Below, piece after piece: positions 1-6,289 of a stretch of 64,000 nt of DNA. Every line of letters begins with the position of its first letter. The stretch's first letter is position 1. Below the pieces are notes generated by a model. The model was not told where the DNA came from. It saw only the letters and a list, made by a program, of their open reading frames with translations, and did no database searches. Source of the stretch: Candidatus Latescibacterota bacterium (GTDB lineage: Bacteria; JAAXHH01); assembly GCA_022821085.1 (NCBI GenBank), contig JAJEEG010000007.1:72623-136622 (forward strand). Reading direction: 5' to 3'. The translations under genes and the position numbers were made by a program.

Positions 1-463
1 GCACGACGACGCTGTCGGCCGTGGGAAAGTAGGTGGACAGGGCGATGATGCCTCCGAGCCGGTACTGGCACGACAGCCCGGCTTCGAAACTGACCGCGCC
101 ACCCTGGGAGAAGCCCGCCAGCAGGATCCGTTCGCTCGGTACGCCCCGATCGATCTCCCGTCGCAACAACGCCTGCACTTTGCCGGCGGAAGCGCGTAGC
201 CCGGCCGCGTCGATACGACGGGCATCGCCCAGTTCCATGATGTCGTACCATGCGGGCATAACCATCCCCTGGTTGATCGTCACCGGGATGGATGGCGCCG
301 ACGGAAAAACGAAGCGGACCGCGTAGACCGCCGGCAGCCCCAGTTGCGGAACAATCGGCACGAAATCGCCTCCGTCCGCCCCCAGACCATGAAGCCAGAT
401 GATGGATGCGTCGACCTCGGCCGAATTGTTGGATACACGTTCAATAACGGGGAGATCGGTCAT
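1..463 (-). CDS. Carboxylesterase/phospholipase (EstB/LysoPLA2 type), 3' part missing
   Basis: Alpha/beta-hydrolase of the carboxylesterase/lysophospholipase family, expected to hydrolyse short acyl esters in the cytoplasm. Reading from the start at 463, the N-terminal region has IIWLHGLGADGGDF, the oxyanion-hole segment typical of this family, and near the window edge GFSQGGAV, the nucleophile elbow with the catalytic Ser. The catalytic Asp and His lie beyond the window edge, so the protein is partial here (about 154 of the usual 210-220 residues). Its ATG overlaps the stop of the upstream HigA-like gene by 4 bases (ATGA), implying translational coupling. The family is clear; the substrate is not. 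Confidence 0.85.
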   Translation of the reverse strand, partial: MTDLPVIERVSNNSAEVDASIIWLHGLGADGGDFVPIVPQLGLPAVYAVRFVFPSAPSIPVTINQGMVMPAWYDIMELGDARRIDAAGLRASAGKVQALLRREIDRGVPSERILLAGFSQGGAVSFEAGLSCQYRLGGIIALSTYFPTADSVVV

Positions 464-711
464 GTGGCCTGCGCCTGTGCGACGTCGTAAGCCGCCTGCA
501 GACGTATCCATGTCTCTGTGGTCGAGCCAAAAGCCTTTGCCAGTCGGACCGCCATGTCGCCGGAAATCCGCGAACGGCAATTCACCAGATTGGAAAGCGC
601 CTGACGGCTGACGCCCAACACCTTCGCGCCTTCGGTCACACTGAGGTCGAGTGGTTCCAGGCATGAAACGCGCACCACCTTGCCGGGATGTGGTGGGTTC
701 TTCATCTGCAT
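460..711 (-). CDS. higA: HigA-family addiction-module antitoxin (XRE HTH), no toxin partner
   Basis: 83-residue HTH protein of the HigA antidote family (VapI-like XRE fold). The N-terminal PPHPGKVV is the usual HigA opening and LSVTEGAKVLGVSRQALSNL is the helix-turn-helix. The start at 711 is chosen because AAGGACC precedes it and the family begins here; an in-frame upstream extension to 783 has no family resemblance. HigA normally represses its operon and neutralises a HigB ribonuclease encoded just upstream. Translation of 712-910 shows no HigB, only the stump of a different toxin, so this looks like a solitary antitoxin or regulator. It is coupled to the downstream esterase by an ATGA overlap. 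Confidence 0.8.
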   Translation of the reverse strand: MQMKNPPHPGKVVRVSCLEPLDLSVTEGAKVLGVSRQALSNLVNCRSRISGDMAVRLAKAFGSTTETWIRLQAAYDVAQAQAT

Positions 712-847
712 CGTGGTCCTTCTTTCTCTTCTATCTTTCACCAAATATCGAACTGGTAGTAGACATGATTTTGCAGTTATCACAACAGGTCTGACTTGTA
801 AGGGTCAGGCTATTCTTCAAAATGATCGGAATGAGAATCTGTTCGGA

Positions 848-910
848 CTAAATACAGTTTGTCTCCTTAACATCCTTCGTAAACCGCGATGTACGTACAG
901 GGGTCAGCAT
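848..910 (-). pseudogene. YafQ/RelE-type toxin stump
   Basis: From the ATG at 910 the frame reads MLTPVRTSRFTKDVKETNC and then a stop after about 20 codons. The first 15 residues match the start of YafQ/RelE-family mRNA interferases, which open with a short strand and a conserved F-x-K-D-x-K segment. The rest of the about 90-residue toxin is absent. It begins directly after the stop codon of the DinJ-like relic, the gene order of dinJ-yafQ operons. I read it as a deletion remnant. Confidence 0.5.
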
Positions 911-1045
911 TTAAATGTCGAGATCTCGGAATAAGTCCTCGGCATTTTCAAAACGCTGACCCTTGCCTTCTTCCAGCTCTTTCGTTGCCTTGATGGTTGC
1001 AGGGCGAGGTACACGGATCGCGCTAGGCGATCGTTGCTCGTCTGC
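911..1045 (-). pseudogene. DinJ/RelB antitoxin C-terminal relic
   Basis: The last 40 or so codons before the stop at 911-913 encode a segment like the C-terminal half of RelB/DinJ antitoxins: an IRVPRPATIKATKEL stretch, then EEGKGQRFENAEDLFRDL. Farther upstream the frame is only the antisense-frame shadow of the thiouridylase-like gene that ends at 1051, so the ribbon-helix-helix N-terminus has been lost. The stop TAA abuts the ATG of the YafQ-like stump. No start codon is retained, so this is probably not expressed as an antitoxin. Confidence 0.55.
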
Positions 1046-1050
1046 CAAGC

Positions 1051-2091
1051 CTAAATCCGCCACGTCTCCAGCACAGACTCCTCGACCGGGGAAGGTTCGA
1101 GGATGCGCTCGGCATCTGCGTAGCGGCAGGTCACCGGCGTACCGGGATCGGCCTTCGATCCCGCGTACCGCACGGTCATGCCCGCGATCTGCCGAAGGTC
1201 GTCGTCGGTGGGATGGCCTTCGACCAGGGTGGTCGGCCCCGTGACGTCCTTCGTTTCCAATCTCCACCGGCCCGGAGTGTAGCGCTCCAGGAACTTGTTC
1301 TCCCCTTCCTCTCTGCCCATCACCACTTTCACATCGGGTTTGACGCGGAAGTGGCGGCCGATCTTGAGGAGCATCACGTCGTCCATGGTCAGATTCTCCT
1401 TGCCCTCGTGATCGAAGAAGTCGAGGATGCGACGGCCGAAATTCTCATCGGTCAGGTAGCAGCAGCCCCCCGCGGGCGAAGGATAGTCCTCGATGCCGTA
1501 CTCCTCGGCCAGTTCCATCTGCTTCTGGCGGGAACGCCCCTGAATATCACCCAGTTTCTCACGGTCCACCCACCCCTCCTGTTCCGGTACGGTGGGCGGC
1601 AGGCGCTTCGCGGAAAGGGGCCGCAGCAGCAGGCCGTCCAGTTCGGCGTCACGGTCGATGACGTTCATGGGCTGGCGGCGCTGGGACATGGGCCGCTGGC
1701 CGAGGACCTCGCCGGTGAACATGAACTGGGCGCCGATCTCGTCCATGTACTGCCGGGCGCGGCGGAACATGAAGATGCGGCAGTCGATACATGGATTCAC
1801 GGTTTTACCGTAACCGTACTTCGGATCGGTCAGGACTTTCAGGTAGTCCGGACCGGAGATGTCGATCATCTCGACGGGCAGGTCCAGCTTGGCGCCGGCC
1901 TGCAGGGCCTCGTTGCGCACCGGTTTCTTGCGCTTCCGCGTCTTGGACCTGCGGTTGTGCTCGACCACGCAGAAGCCGGTGTAGAAGGTGAGCCCCTGTA
2001 TTTCGATGCCCTGCCTCATCAGCATGGCGGCCGCGATCGTGCTGTCCAGTCCGCCGGACAGCAATCCGACTGCTTTCACGGGTTTGGACAT
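1051..2091 (-). CDS. PP-loop tRNA thiouridylase-like protein (ThiI/MnmA-related)
   Basis: 346-residue protein with an N-terminal PP-loop ATP pyrophosphatase domain: LSGGLDS at residues 11-17 is the ATP-binding signature of ThiI and MnmA. NPCIDCR (C101, C104) and a Cys pair in GGCCYL (C210, C211) are candidate sulfur-carrying or metal-binding residues. Related proteins are usually annotated as tRNA 2-thiouridylases, which adenylate a tRNA uridine and replace its oxygen with sulfur; the exact target base is uncertain. The start at 2091 follows GGGGGAAG and begins the conserved domain, whereas an upstream extension does not look homologous. It lies 13 bases downstream of mrp and is the last gene of a sulfur-transfer operon that includes a desulfurase-like and a TusA-like protein, the expected sulfur donors. 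Confidence 0.8.
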   Translation of the reverse strand: MSKPVKAVGLLSGGLDSTIAAAMLMRQGIEIQGLTFYTGFCVVEHNRRSKTRKRKKPVRNEALQAGAKLDLPVEMIDISGPDYLKVLTDPKYGYGKTVNPCIDCRIFMFRRARQYMDEIGAQFMFTGEVLGQRPMSQRRQPMNVIDRDAELDGLLLRPLSAKRLPPTVPEQEGWVDREKLGDIQGRSRQKQMELAEEYGIEDYPSPAGGCCYLTDENFGRRILDFFDHEGKENLTMDDVMLLKIGRHFRVKPDVKVVMGREEGENKFLERYTPGRWRLETKDVTGPTTLVEGHPTDDDLRQIAGMTVRYAGSKADPGTPVTCRYADAERILEPSPVEESVLETWRI

Positions 2092-2104
2092 GGTCGCTTC
2101 CCCC

Positions 2105-3181
2105 TTATACCCCGATCGACGCCCGCAGCGTTTCCGCCACCCGGCGGAAAGCTTCCGTCTGCTGCGAGTCAGGTTCCTGCCGGACGATGGGGGTACCCTG
2201 GTCACCCGCCTGGCAGACCGCCGGATCGATGGGCAATGCACCGACGAAGGGCACGCCCAGCGCCTCGCTGGCCCGCTTTCCTCCGCCTGTCGTGAAGATA
2301 TCCGTGCGCTCGCCGCAGTGGGGACAGTTGAAATAGCTCATGTTCTCGATGATGCCGAGTATGGGCACGTTGACCTGCTGGAACATGGCCACGCCGCGCC
2401 GCGCGTCGATGAGGGCCACGTCCTGCGGCGTCGTCACCACCAGGCCGCCGGTCAGCGGCACGGACTGGGTCAGCGTCAGGTGCGCGTCTCCCGTGCCCGG
2501 CGGCATGTCGATGACCAGGCAGTCCAGCTCTCCCCACAGGACGTCGCGCAAGAGCTGCTGCACGGCCTGGTGGACCATGGGGCCCCGCCAGGTGACCGAC
2601 TGGTCTTCCGGGATCAGGAATCCGAAGGACATCATCTTTATGTCATGGGCGATCATGGGCAGGATCTTCTGTCCCACCACGCCGGGCTGGTCCTTGACGC
2701 CCATCATGGTCGGGATGCTGGGGCCGTAGATGTCGGCGTCGAGCAGGCCCACGCTCGCGCCGTCGTCGGCCAGGGCCACCGACAGGTTCACCGAGACCGT
2801 GGACTTGCCCACGCCGCCCTTGCCACTGGCCACCGCCACGATGGTCTTCACCCCAGGCAGTTCGATCTTGCCGGGCTGCCCGGCCTGCCCGTGCTGGCCC
2901 GCGGCGGGTCCCTGGGCCGTGGCCGATTGGCCCGGCGGCGGTCCGGTGATCTGCACGTCCTGCACACCGGGCATGCGCTCCACGGCTTCCTTCGCCGTCA
3001 TCGTGATCTGGCGCCGGGTGGATTCGTCCTGCGTGGAAAAGGCCAGGCTGAAGGCCACGTGACCACCGGAGGCCTGCACGTTCTTCACCAGGCCGAAGGA
3101 GACGATGTCGCGGTCGAATCCCGGGTACATGATCTGCTTCAACCGGTCCACCACGTCCCGCATGTTCACTTCATGGGCCAT
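2105..3181 (-). CDS. mrp: Mrp/NBP35 (ApbC) family Fe-S cluster carrier ATPase
   Basis: 358 residues. Residues 5-80 form a MIP18/DUF59-type domain, then a Gly/Gln-rich linker (about 81-107), then a P-loop domain with the deviant Walker A GKGGVGKS (120-127) and a DADIYGPS switch segment. NCPHCG in the C-terminal half supplies the CxxC that bridges an Fe-S cluster at the dimer interface. Members bind and deliver Fe-S clusters to apo-proteins in the cytoplasm. The start at 3181 is preceded by AGGAG. It lies inside the moaD-moaE-desulfurase-tusA operon, consistent with Fe-S or sulfur delivery. A 169-base gap (3182-3350) to tusA holds short GC-rich repeats (ACCACCGGTGG/CAACCACCGATGG) and no gene. 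Confidence 0.92.
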   Translation of the reverse strand: MAHEVNMRDVVDRLKQIMYPGFDRDIVSFGLVKNVQASGGHVAFSLAFSTQDESTRRQITMTAKEAVERMPGVQDVQITGPPPGQSATAQGPAAGQHGQAGQPGKIELPGVKTIVAVASGKGGVGKSTVSVNLSVALADDGASVGLLDADIYGPSIPTMMGVKDQPGVVGQKILPMIAHDIKMMSFGFLIPEDQSVTWRGPMVHQAVQQLLRDVLWGELDCLVIDMPPGTGDAHLTLTQSVPLTGGLVVTTPQDVALIDARRGVAMFQQVNVPILGIIENMSYFNCPHCGERTDIFTTGGGKRASEALGVPFVGALPIDPAVCQAGDQGTPIVRQEPDSQQTEAFRRVAETLRASIGV

Positions 3182-3350
3182 CTTTTGCTCCTGCTCCTGA
3201 TTCTGCTCGGCGGCACTGCGCCGCGCAAACGCCGCATTTCCTTCCGGCAACCACCGGTGGCCGGACAGGCAACCACCGATGGTCGAACAAGCAACCTGCC
3301 GATGGTCGAATCTCGTTGCGCAAAATACATTCCGGGACGCGCCATTGCAA

Positions 3351-3584
3351 TCATTTTACCTTTCTCACGTACAGCTTGTATTCTTCATCTTCCTCGATGG
3401 TGTCGAGCAGGGCGTGCCCGTTACTCGCACACCAGGCCGGCATGTCCTCCAGGATCTGGGGATCGTCGGCCAGCACTTCCAGCACTTCCCCTACGGCGAT
3501 CTCTCGGATGGCCGACGCGGTCTTCATGATCGGCACGGGACAGAGCAGGCCGAAAGTGTCGAGGGTCAAGACCGGCTGGATCAC
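3351..3584 (-). CDS. TusA-family sulfurtransferase
   Basis: 77-residue member of the TusA/SirA/YedF family. The family signature is present as LLCPVPIMK, with the sulfur-accepting Cys at residue 15 in a CPxP motif. The C-terminal part (residues 50-77) keeps the two-layer alpha/beta fold pattern. TusA proteins take persulfide sulfur from a cysteine desulfurase and hand it to tRNA thiolation or molybdenum-cofactor enzymes. Here it lies between a desulfurase-like gene (3666-4817) and mrp, with a thiouridylase-like gene downstream, a coherent relay. It could alternatively donate sulfur to the MoaD/MoaE synthase. Confidence 0.88.
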   Translation of the reverse strand: MIQPVLTLDTFGLLCPVPIMKTASAIREIAVGEVLEVLADDPQILEDMPAWCASNGHALLDTIEEDEEYKLYVRKVK

Positions 3585-3665
3585 GGTTCGTCGAGCCTCC
3601 CATTTCCATACTGCGTCGGTCGTCCGCGCGGTGGCGTCGGTCGTCTGTACTGCCGCGCCCGCCTC

Positions 3666-4817
3666 CTATACCGTCACGCCGGCGATGGCGCGCAGTTCTC
3701 CCACGACTTCGGTGAGCGCGTCCAGTGCCTCGCCGACCTCGGCTTCCTCGGTGTCCGGGCCGGCGGTGATCAGCAGCGAGCACCGGGCTTCGGCCGCCGT
3801 CCGGCCCAGGGCCAGCAGCACGTGGGAGGGCTTGGCCGCGTGGGCGGCGCACGAGGAACCGACAGAAACGGCGATGCCCCGGGCGTCGAGCATCAGGACC
3901 GCGGATTCGCCGTCGGCCTCGGGTATCCACAGGTTGATGTGACCCGGCAGGCGCAGATCGGGATGCCCATTGATGGAGGCATCCGGCAGGCGGTCCCTCA
4001 AACCACGCAACAGCGATTCGTCCAGCCGCCTCAAGCGGTCGATCCGGCCGGGCAACTCATCCACCGCCAACTCCGCCGCCCGGCCGAAACCCACGATCGC
4101 CGGGATGTTCTCATGTCCGCCGCGCCGGCCGTCTTCCTGAACGCCTCCTTCCACCTGGGGACGCAGCCGGGTGCCGGCCTTCACGTAGAGGGCTCCGGCG
4201 CCTGGCGGGCCGTTCAGGGACCGGGCGGAAAGGGACAAGGCGTCCACGTTCAGCTCGTGAACGTCGACGGTCAGGCGCCCCATGGCAGCCACGGCATCGG
4301 TGTGGACGGCCGCACCGTTCCGGTGGGCGATCTCGGCGATTTCGCGCACGGGCTGGATCGTGCCGGTCTCATCGTTGGCGCACATGACGGAAACGAGTAC
4401 GGTATCGTCCCGCAGGACCCGCGCGACCTGGTCGGGCTGCACGATGCCGTCCCCGCCGGCAGGGACCTCCGTGAGGGTAAACCCCTGGCGCTCCAGCGAC
4501 TTCGCGGCATACAGCACGGCGTGATGCTCGATACTCGAAACGACGATGTGCCGCCCGCGTTTCGTGCTCGCCTGCGCAATCCCCTTGACGGCCAGGTTGT
4601 CCGCTTCGGTGCCACTCGCCGTGAATATGATCTCGCCGGGATCGGCGCCGATCAGTCCCGATATCCGGCCGCGCGCCGTGTCCAGTGCGTTGCGCGCCGC
4701 TGCACCGGCCCGGTGAAGGCTCGACGGATTGCCGGCGAATTCGCTGAGACAGGGCACCATTTCTTCGATGACACGGGGGTCAACCGGTGGCGCCGCGCCG
4801 TGGTCCAGGTTGATCAT
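3666..4817 (-). CDS. Cysteine desulfurase-like (NifS/IscS family), PLP lysine replaced by Ser
   Basis: 383-residue aminotransferase class V protein matching NifS/IscS over its whole length: LDHGAAPPVDP at the N-terminus, SGTEADN (about 69-74), EHHAVL (97-102), NDETG (148-152), and the sulfur-accepting Cys323 in the SVGSSCAAH loop. The segment that normally reads S-x-H-K before Y-G-P-K-G is here SARSLNGPPG, so the His-Lys pair is Arg199-Ser200 and the Schiff-base lysine is missing. The DNA codons at about 4218-4223 confirm this. The Gln after HTDAV is also replaced (A177), and the usual S-G-T-E-N is GGHEN. Family alignment is certain; normal PLP catalysis is doubtful. An archaeal IscS (Archaeoglobus) is known to lack this lysine. 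It sits between moaE and a tusA-like gene, so a role in sulfur transfer or as scaffold is inferred. Confidence 0.85.
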   Translation of the reverse strand: MINLDHGAAPPVDPRVIEEMVPCLSEFAGNPSSLHRAGAAARNALDTARGRISGLIGADPGEIIFTASGTEADNLAVKGIAQASTKRGRHIVVSSIEHHAVLYAAKSLERQGFTLTEVPAGGDGIVQPDQVARVLRDDTVLVSVMCANDETGTIQPVREIAEIAHRNGAAVHTDAVAAMGRLTVDVHELNVDALSLSARSLNGPPGAGALYVKAGTRLRPQVEGGVQEDGRRGGHENIPAIVGFGRAAELAVDELPGRIDRLRRLDESLLRGLRDRLPDASINGHPDLRLPGHINLWIPEADGESAVLMLDARGIAVSVGSSCAAHAAKPSHVLLALGRTAAEARCSLLITAGPDTEEAEVGEALDALTEVVGELRAIAGVTV

Positions 4818-4832
4818 GGCAGGGACCGGTTA

Positions 4833-5246
4833 TCAGGTATTGCGTTCCACCCATTCCCGCTCCCCGTCGGGCCGGATCTCCTTCTTCCAGACGGGCACGA
4901 TCTGCTTGACGCGGTCGATCGCGTAGGAACAGGCCTCGAATGCGTTTTTCCGGTGGGGGGTCGCCACGGAGATGAGGATGCTGATCTCCCCGATTTCGAG
5001 CGTGCCGACGCGATGTATCATGGCGACGTCTTCGATGCCCCATTTCTCGCGTATTTCCTCGCCCACTTCCCGCATCTTGGCTTCGGCCATCTCGGCGTAG
5101 GCCTCGTATTCCAGCCGCAGGGTCCGCCGTCCGTCCGAGTGGTCCCGCACGGTACCGGCGAAGGTGACCACCGCCCCGTGGTGCGGCTTGAGGGACCATT
5201 CGAAGAGGGCATCCGGCTTTATATATTCGCTCGTAATCTTGTACAC
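4833..5246 (-). CDS. moaE: Molybdopterin synthase catalytic subunit MoaE
   Basis: 137 residues, the usual size for MoaE, the large subunit of molybdopterin synthase that converts cyclic pyranopterin monophosphate to molybdopterin using the thiocarboxylated C-terminus of MoaD. Visible hallmarks are GAVVTFAGTVRDHSDG near the N-terminus, LEYEAY, a conserved HRVGTLEIGE stretch, and the C-terminal RKNAFEACSYAID followed by VPVWKKE with the catalytic lysines. It starts 18 bases downstream of moaD and ends 15 bases before the desulfurase-like gene, a clear operon. The product could feed the molybdenum/tungsten enzyme at 44426. Confidence 0.95.
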   Translation of the reverse strand: MYKITSEYIKPDALFEWSLKPHHGAVVTFAGTVRDHSDGRRTLRLEYEAYAEMAEAKMREVGEEIREKWGIEDVAMIHRVGTLEIGEISILISVATPHRKNAFEACSYAIDRVKQIVPVWKKEIRPDGEREWVERNT

Positions 5247-5264
5247 GCGCTTTAAACTGCCTCT

Positions 5265-5525
5265 TTATGGAGGATCAGCGCCGCCCCCGCTCACCGGCGG
5301 AATGCACGCCAGTTCGTCTCCATCTGCCAGCACGGACTGCCGGTCGGCGTATTCGCGGTTCACGGCCAGCATCACGCTCCGGTCGTAACTCGCCAGGGCG
5401 GGATAGGAATCGACAAGCTCCGCAAAGGCCTCGCCCACGGTGGTCCCCGCCGGGAGATCTACCGCAACCGACGCCGCGCCTACCGCGTCCTTGCATCCTG
5501 CGAAACATTTGACGATGATCCGCAT
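5265..5525 (-). CDS. moaD: Molybdopterin synthase sulfur-carrier subunit MoaD, extended past Gly-Gly
   Basis: 86-residue ubiquitin-fold protein. RIIVKCFAGCKDAVG at the N-terminus and the ending I-P-P-V-S-G-G are typical of MoaD, whose terminal Gly is adenylated and thiocarboxylated. Here the frame does not stop after Gly-Gly but continues with G-A-D-P-P before the stop at 5265-5267. An exposed terminal Gly-Gly is required for activation, so either the tail is trimmed or this copy works differently. First gene of the minus-strand operon; upstream (5526-5925) there is no gene. Confidence 0.9.
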   Translation of the reverse strand: MRIIVKCFAGCKDAVGAASVAVDLPAGTTVGEAFAELVDSYPALASYDRSVMLAVNREYADRQSVLADGDELACIPPVSGGGADPP

Positions 5526-5672
5526 GGCGGTCCTTTGCAGGCGTCAGTCGTAGTCGGGAAAACCGTTACAGGATAAGGCAAAAACGCCCGAATGTCAAGC
5601 GGGGCGCGTGTTCAGGATCGGGATGACTCGCTGTCCGGGAAACACGTGAAACGGAGTGTAGACGAGGTATCG

Positions 5673-5800
5673 ACACCGGGTGCAGGGGCGATCTTGACGG
5701 AGTGGAATGGGCAGCCGGGCAGGAGCGATCTTGACGGAGTGGAATCGATACCGGGTGCAGGGGCGATCTATGACGGAGTGGAATGGGCAGCCGGGCAGCT
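5673..5800. repeat. Imperfect tandem repeat, about 75-base period
   Basis: The block containing CCGGGTGCAGGGGCGATCT occurs at about 5676 and again at 5751, and GGAGTGGAATGGGCAGCCGG at 5699 and 5775. A partial internal copy (GCGATCTTGACGGAGTGGAA) starts near 5725. A one-base insertion separates the two main units. No coding or structural role is evident. Confidence 0.75.
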
Positions 5801-5833
5801 TCCGGGAAAGGGCAACCGGGCGGCTACCTGAAA

Positions 5834-5923
5834 TTCCGCCGGGAAACCGGACATCCCGTCGGTAAACCGGACATCCCGCCGGGAAACCCGACATCCCGCC
5901 GGGAAACCCGACATTCCGCCGGG
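5834..5923. repeat. 20-base tandem repeat, 4.5 copies
   Basis: Units of consensus TCCCGCCGGGAAACCCGACA start at 5834, 5854, 5874 and 5894, with a half unit at 5914. CCCGCCGGG gives each unit a short palindromic core. The array ends three bases before the stop codon of the small membrane-protein gene read leftward, so it would lie in that transcript's 3' end. Confidence 0.9.
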
Positions 5924-5925
5924 TC

Positions 5926-6042
5926 CTAATCCAACTTTCTTACCCGGTAAAAACAGACTGCGGTCAGGCCCGTGATCACGGTCCATGCGAGGATGAGAAA
6001 GACCCATCCGCCCGTGGTCAACTCGGTGGCTTGTTGTTCCAT
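5926..6042 (-). CDS. 38-residue single-pass membrane protein
   Basis: The minus-strand frame from ATG (6040-6042) to TAG (5926-5928) encodes MEQQATELTTGGWVFLIL and continues through a hydrophobic helix (about residues 12-31) to the basic end FYRVRKLD. The pattern of polar N-terminus, TTGGW, one helix and a C-FYRV ending resembles tiny conserved membrane proteins I associate with this part of the bacterial tree, but that is from memory. There is no strong ribosome-binding site (GGAG lies about 12 bases upstream). Function unknown. It is divergent from sprA. Confidence 0.55.
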   Translation of the reverse strand: MEQQATELTTGGWVFLILAWTVITGLTAVCFYRVRKLD

Positions 6043-6170
6043 GGGAAGCAGGCTCCAGGTTTCGTTTTCATCATCGGGGCCGAAGACGCTCGTGCGAAGG
6101 CGACCGCGCGATCATGGCGCGCAAGATTACGCTAATCCTGCCGGCGGGCCGTGTCAAGTCTTTTGCCGGC

Positions 6171-6214
6171 GGGCTTCCCGGCTTGGAACGCGGCTTCCCG
6201 GCATGGAACGCAAG
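6171..6214. repeat. Short direct repeat upstream of sprA
   Basis: CTTCCCGGC-T/A-TGGAACGC occurs twice in succession (from about 6174 and 6194). It lies in the 247-base divergent intergenic region 6043-6289, which otherwise holds a TATATT element at 6273-6278 as a possible sprA -10 sequence. No other gene is seen there. Confidence 0.6.
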
Positions 6215-6289
6215 GTATCCTTCGGTCGTCCTTCCGACGTATCAACAGGTATTGCGAGCGTCGCTTCCCAGGTATATTTTCGTTAATCT

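Larger units (their letters stand above)
5526..5925. other. 400-base gene-free spacer rich in tandem repeats
   Basis: No convincing reading frame on either strand. The stretch separates moaD from a small membrane-protein gene and contains two repeat arrays, listed separately. Any moaD promoter must lie in 5526-5670 (read leftward), but no clear -35/-10 pair was recognised. Confidence 0.6.

Noticed and set aside
3279-5255. 658-codon plus-strand frame across the sulfur operon
   Set aside because: It mirrors five well-supported minus-strand genes and has low-complexity His/Gly/Arg composition.
5501-5606. CRISPR-like array in the moaD upstream repeats
   Set aside because: The repeats further on (5673-5923) are contiguous or near-contiguous with no unique spacers, so they are tandem repeats and not a CRISPR.
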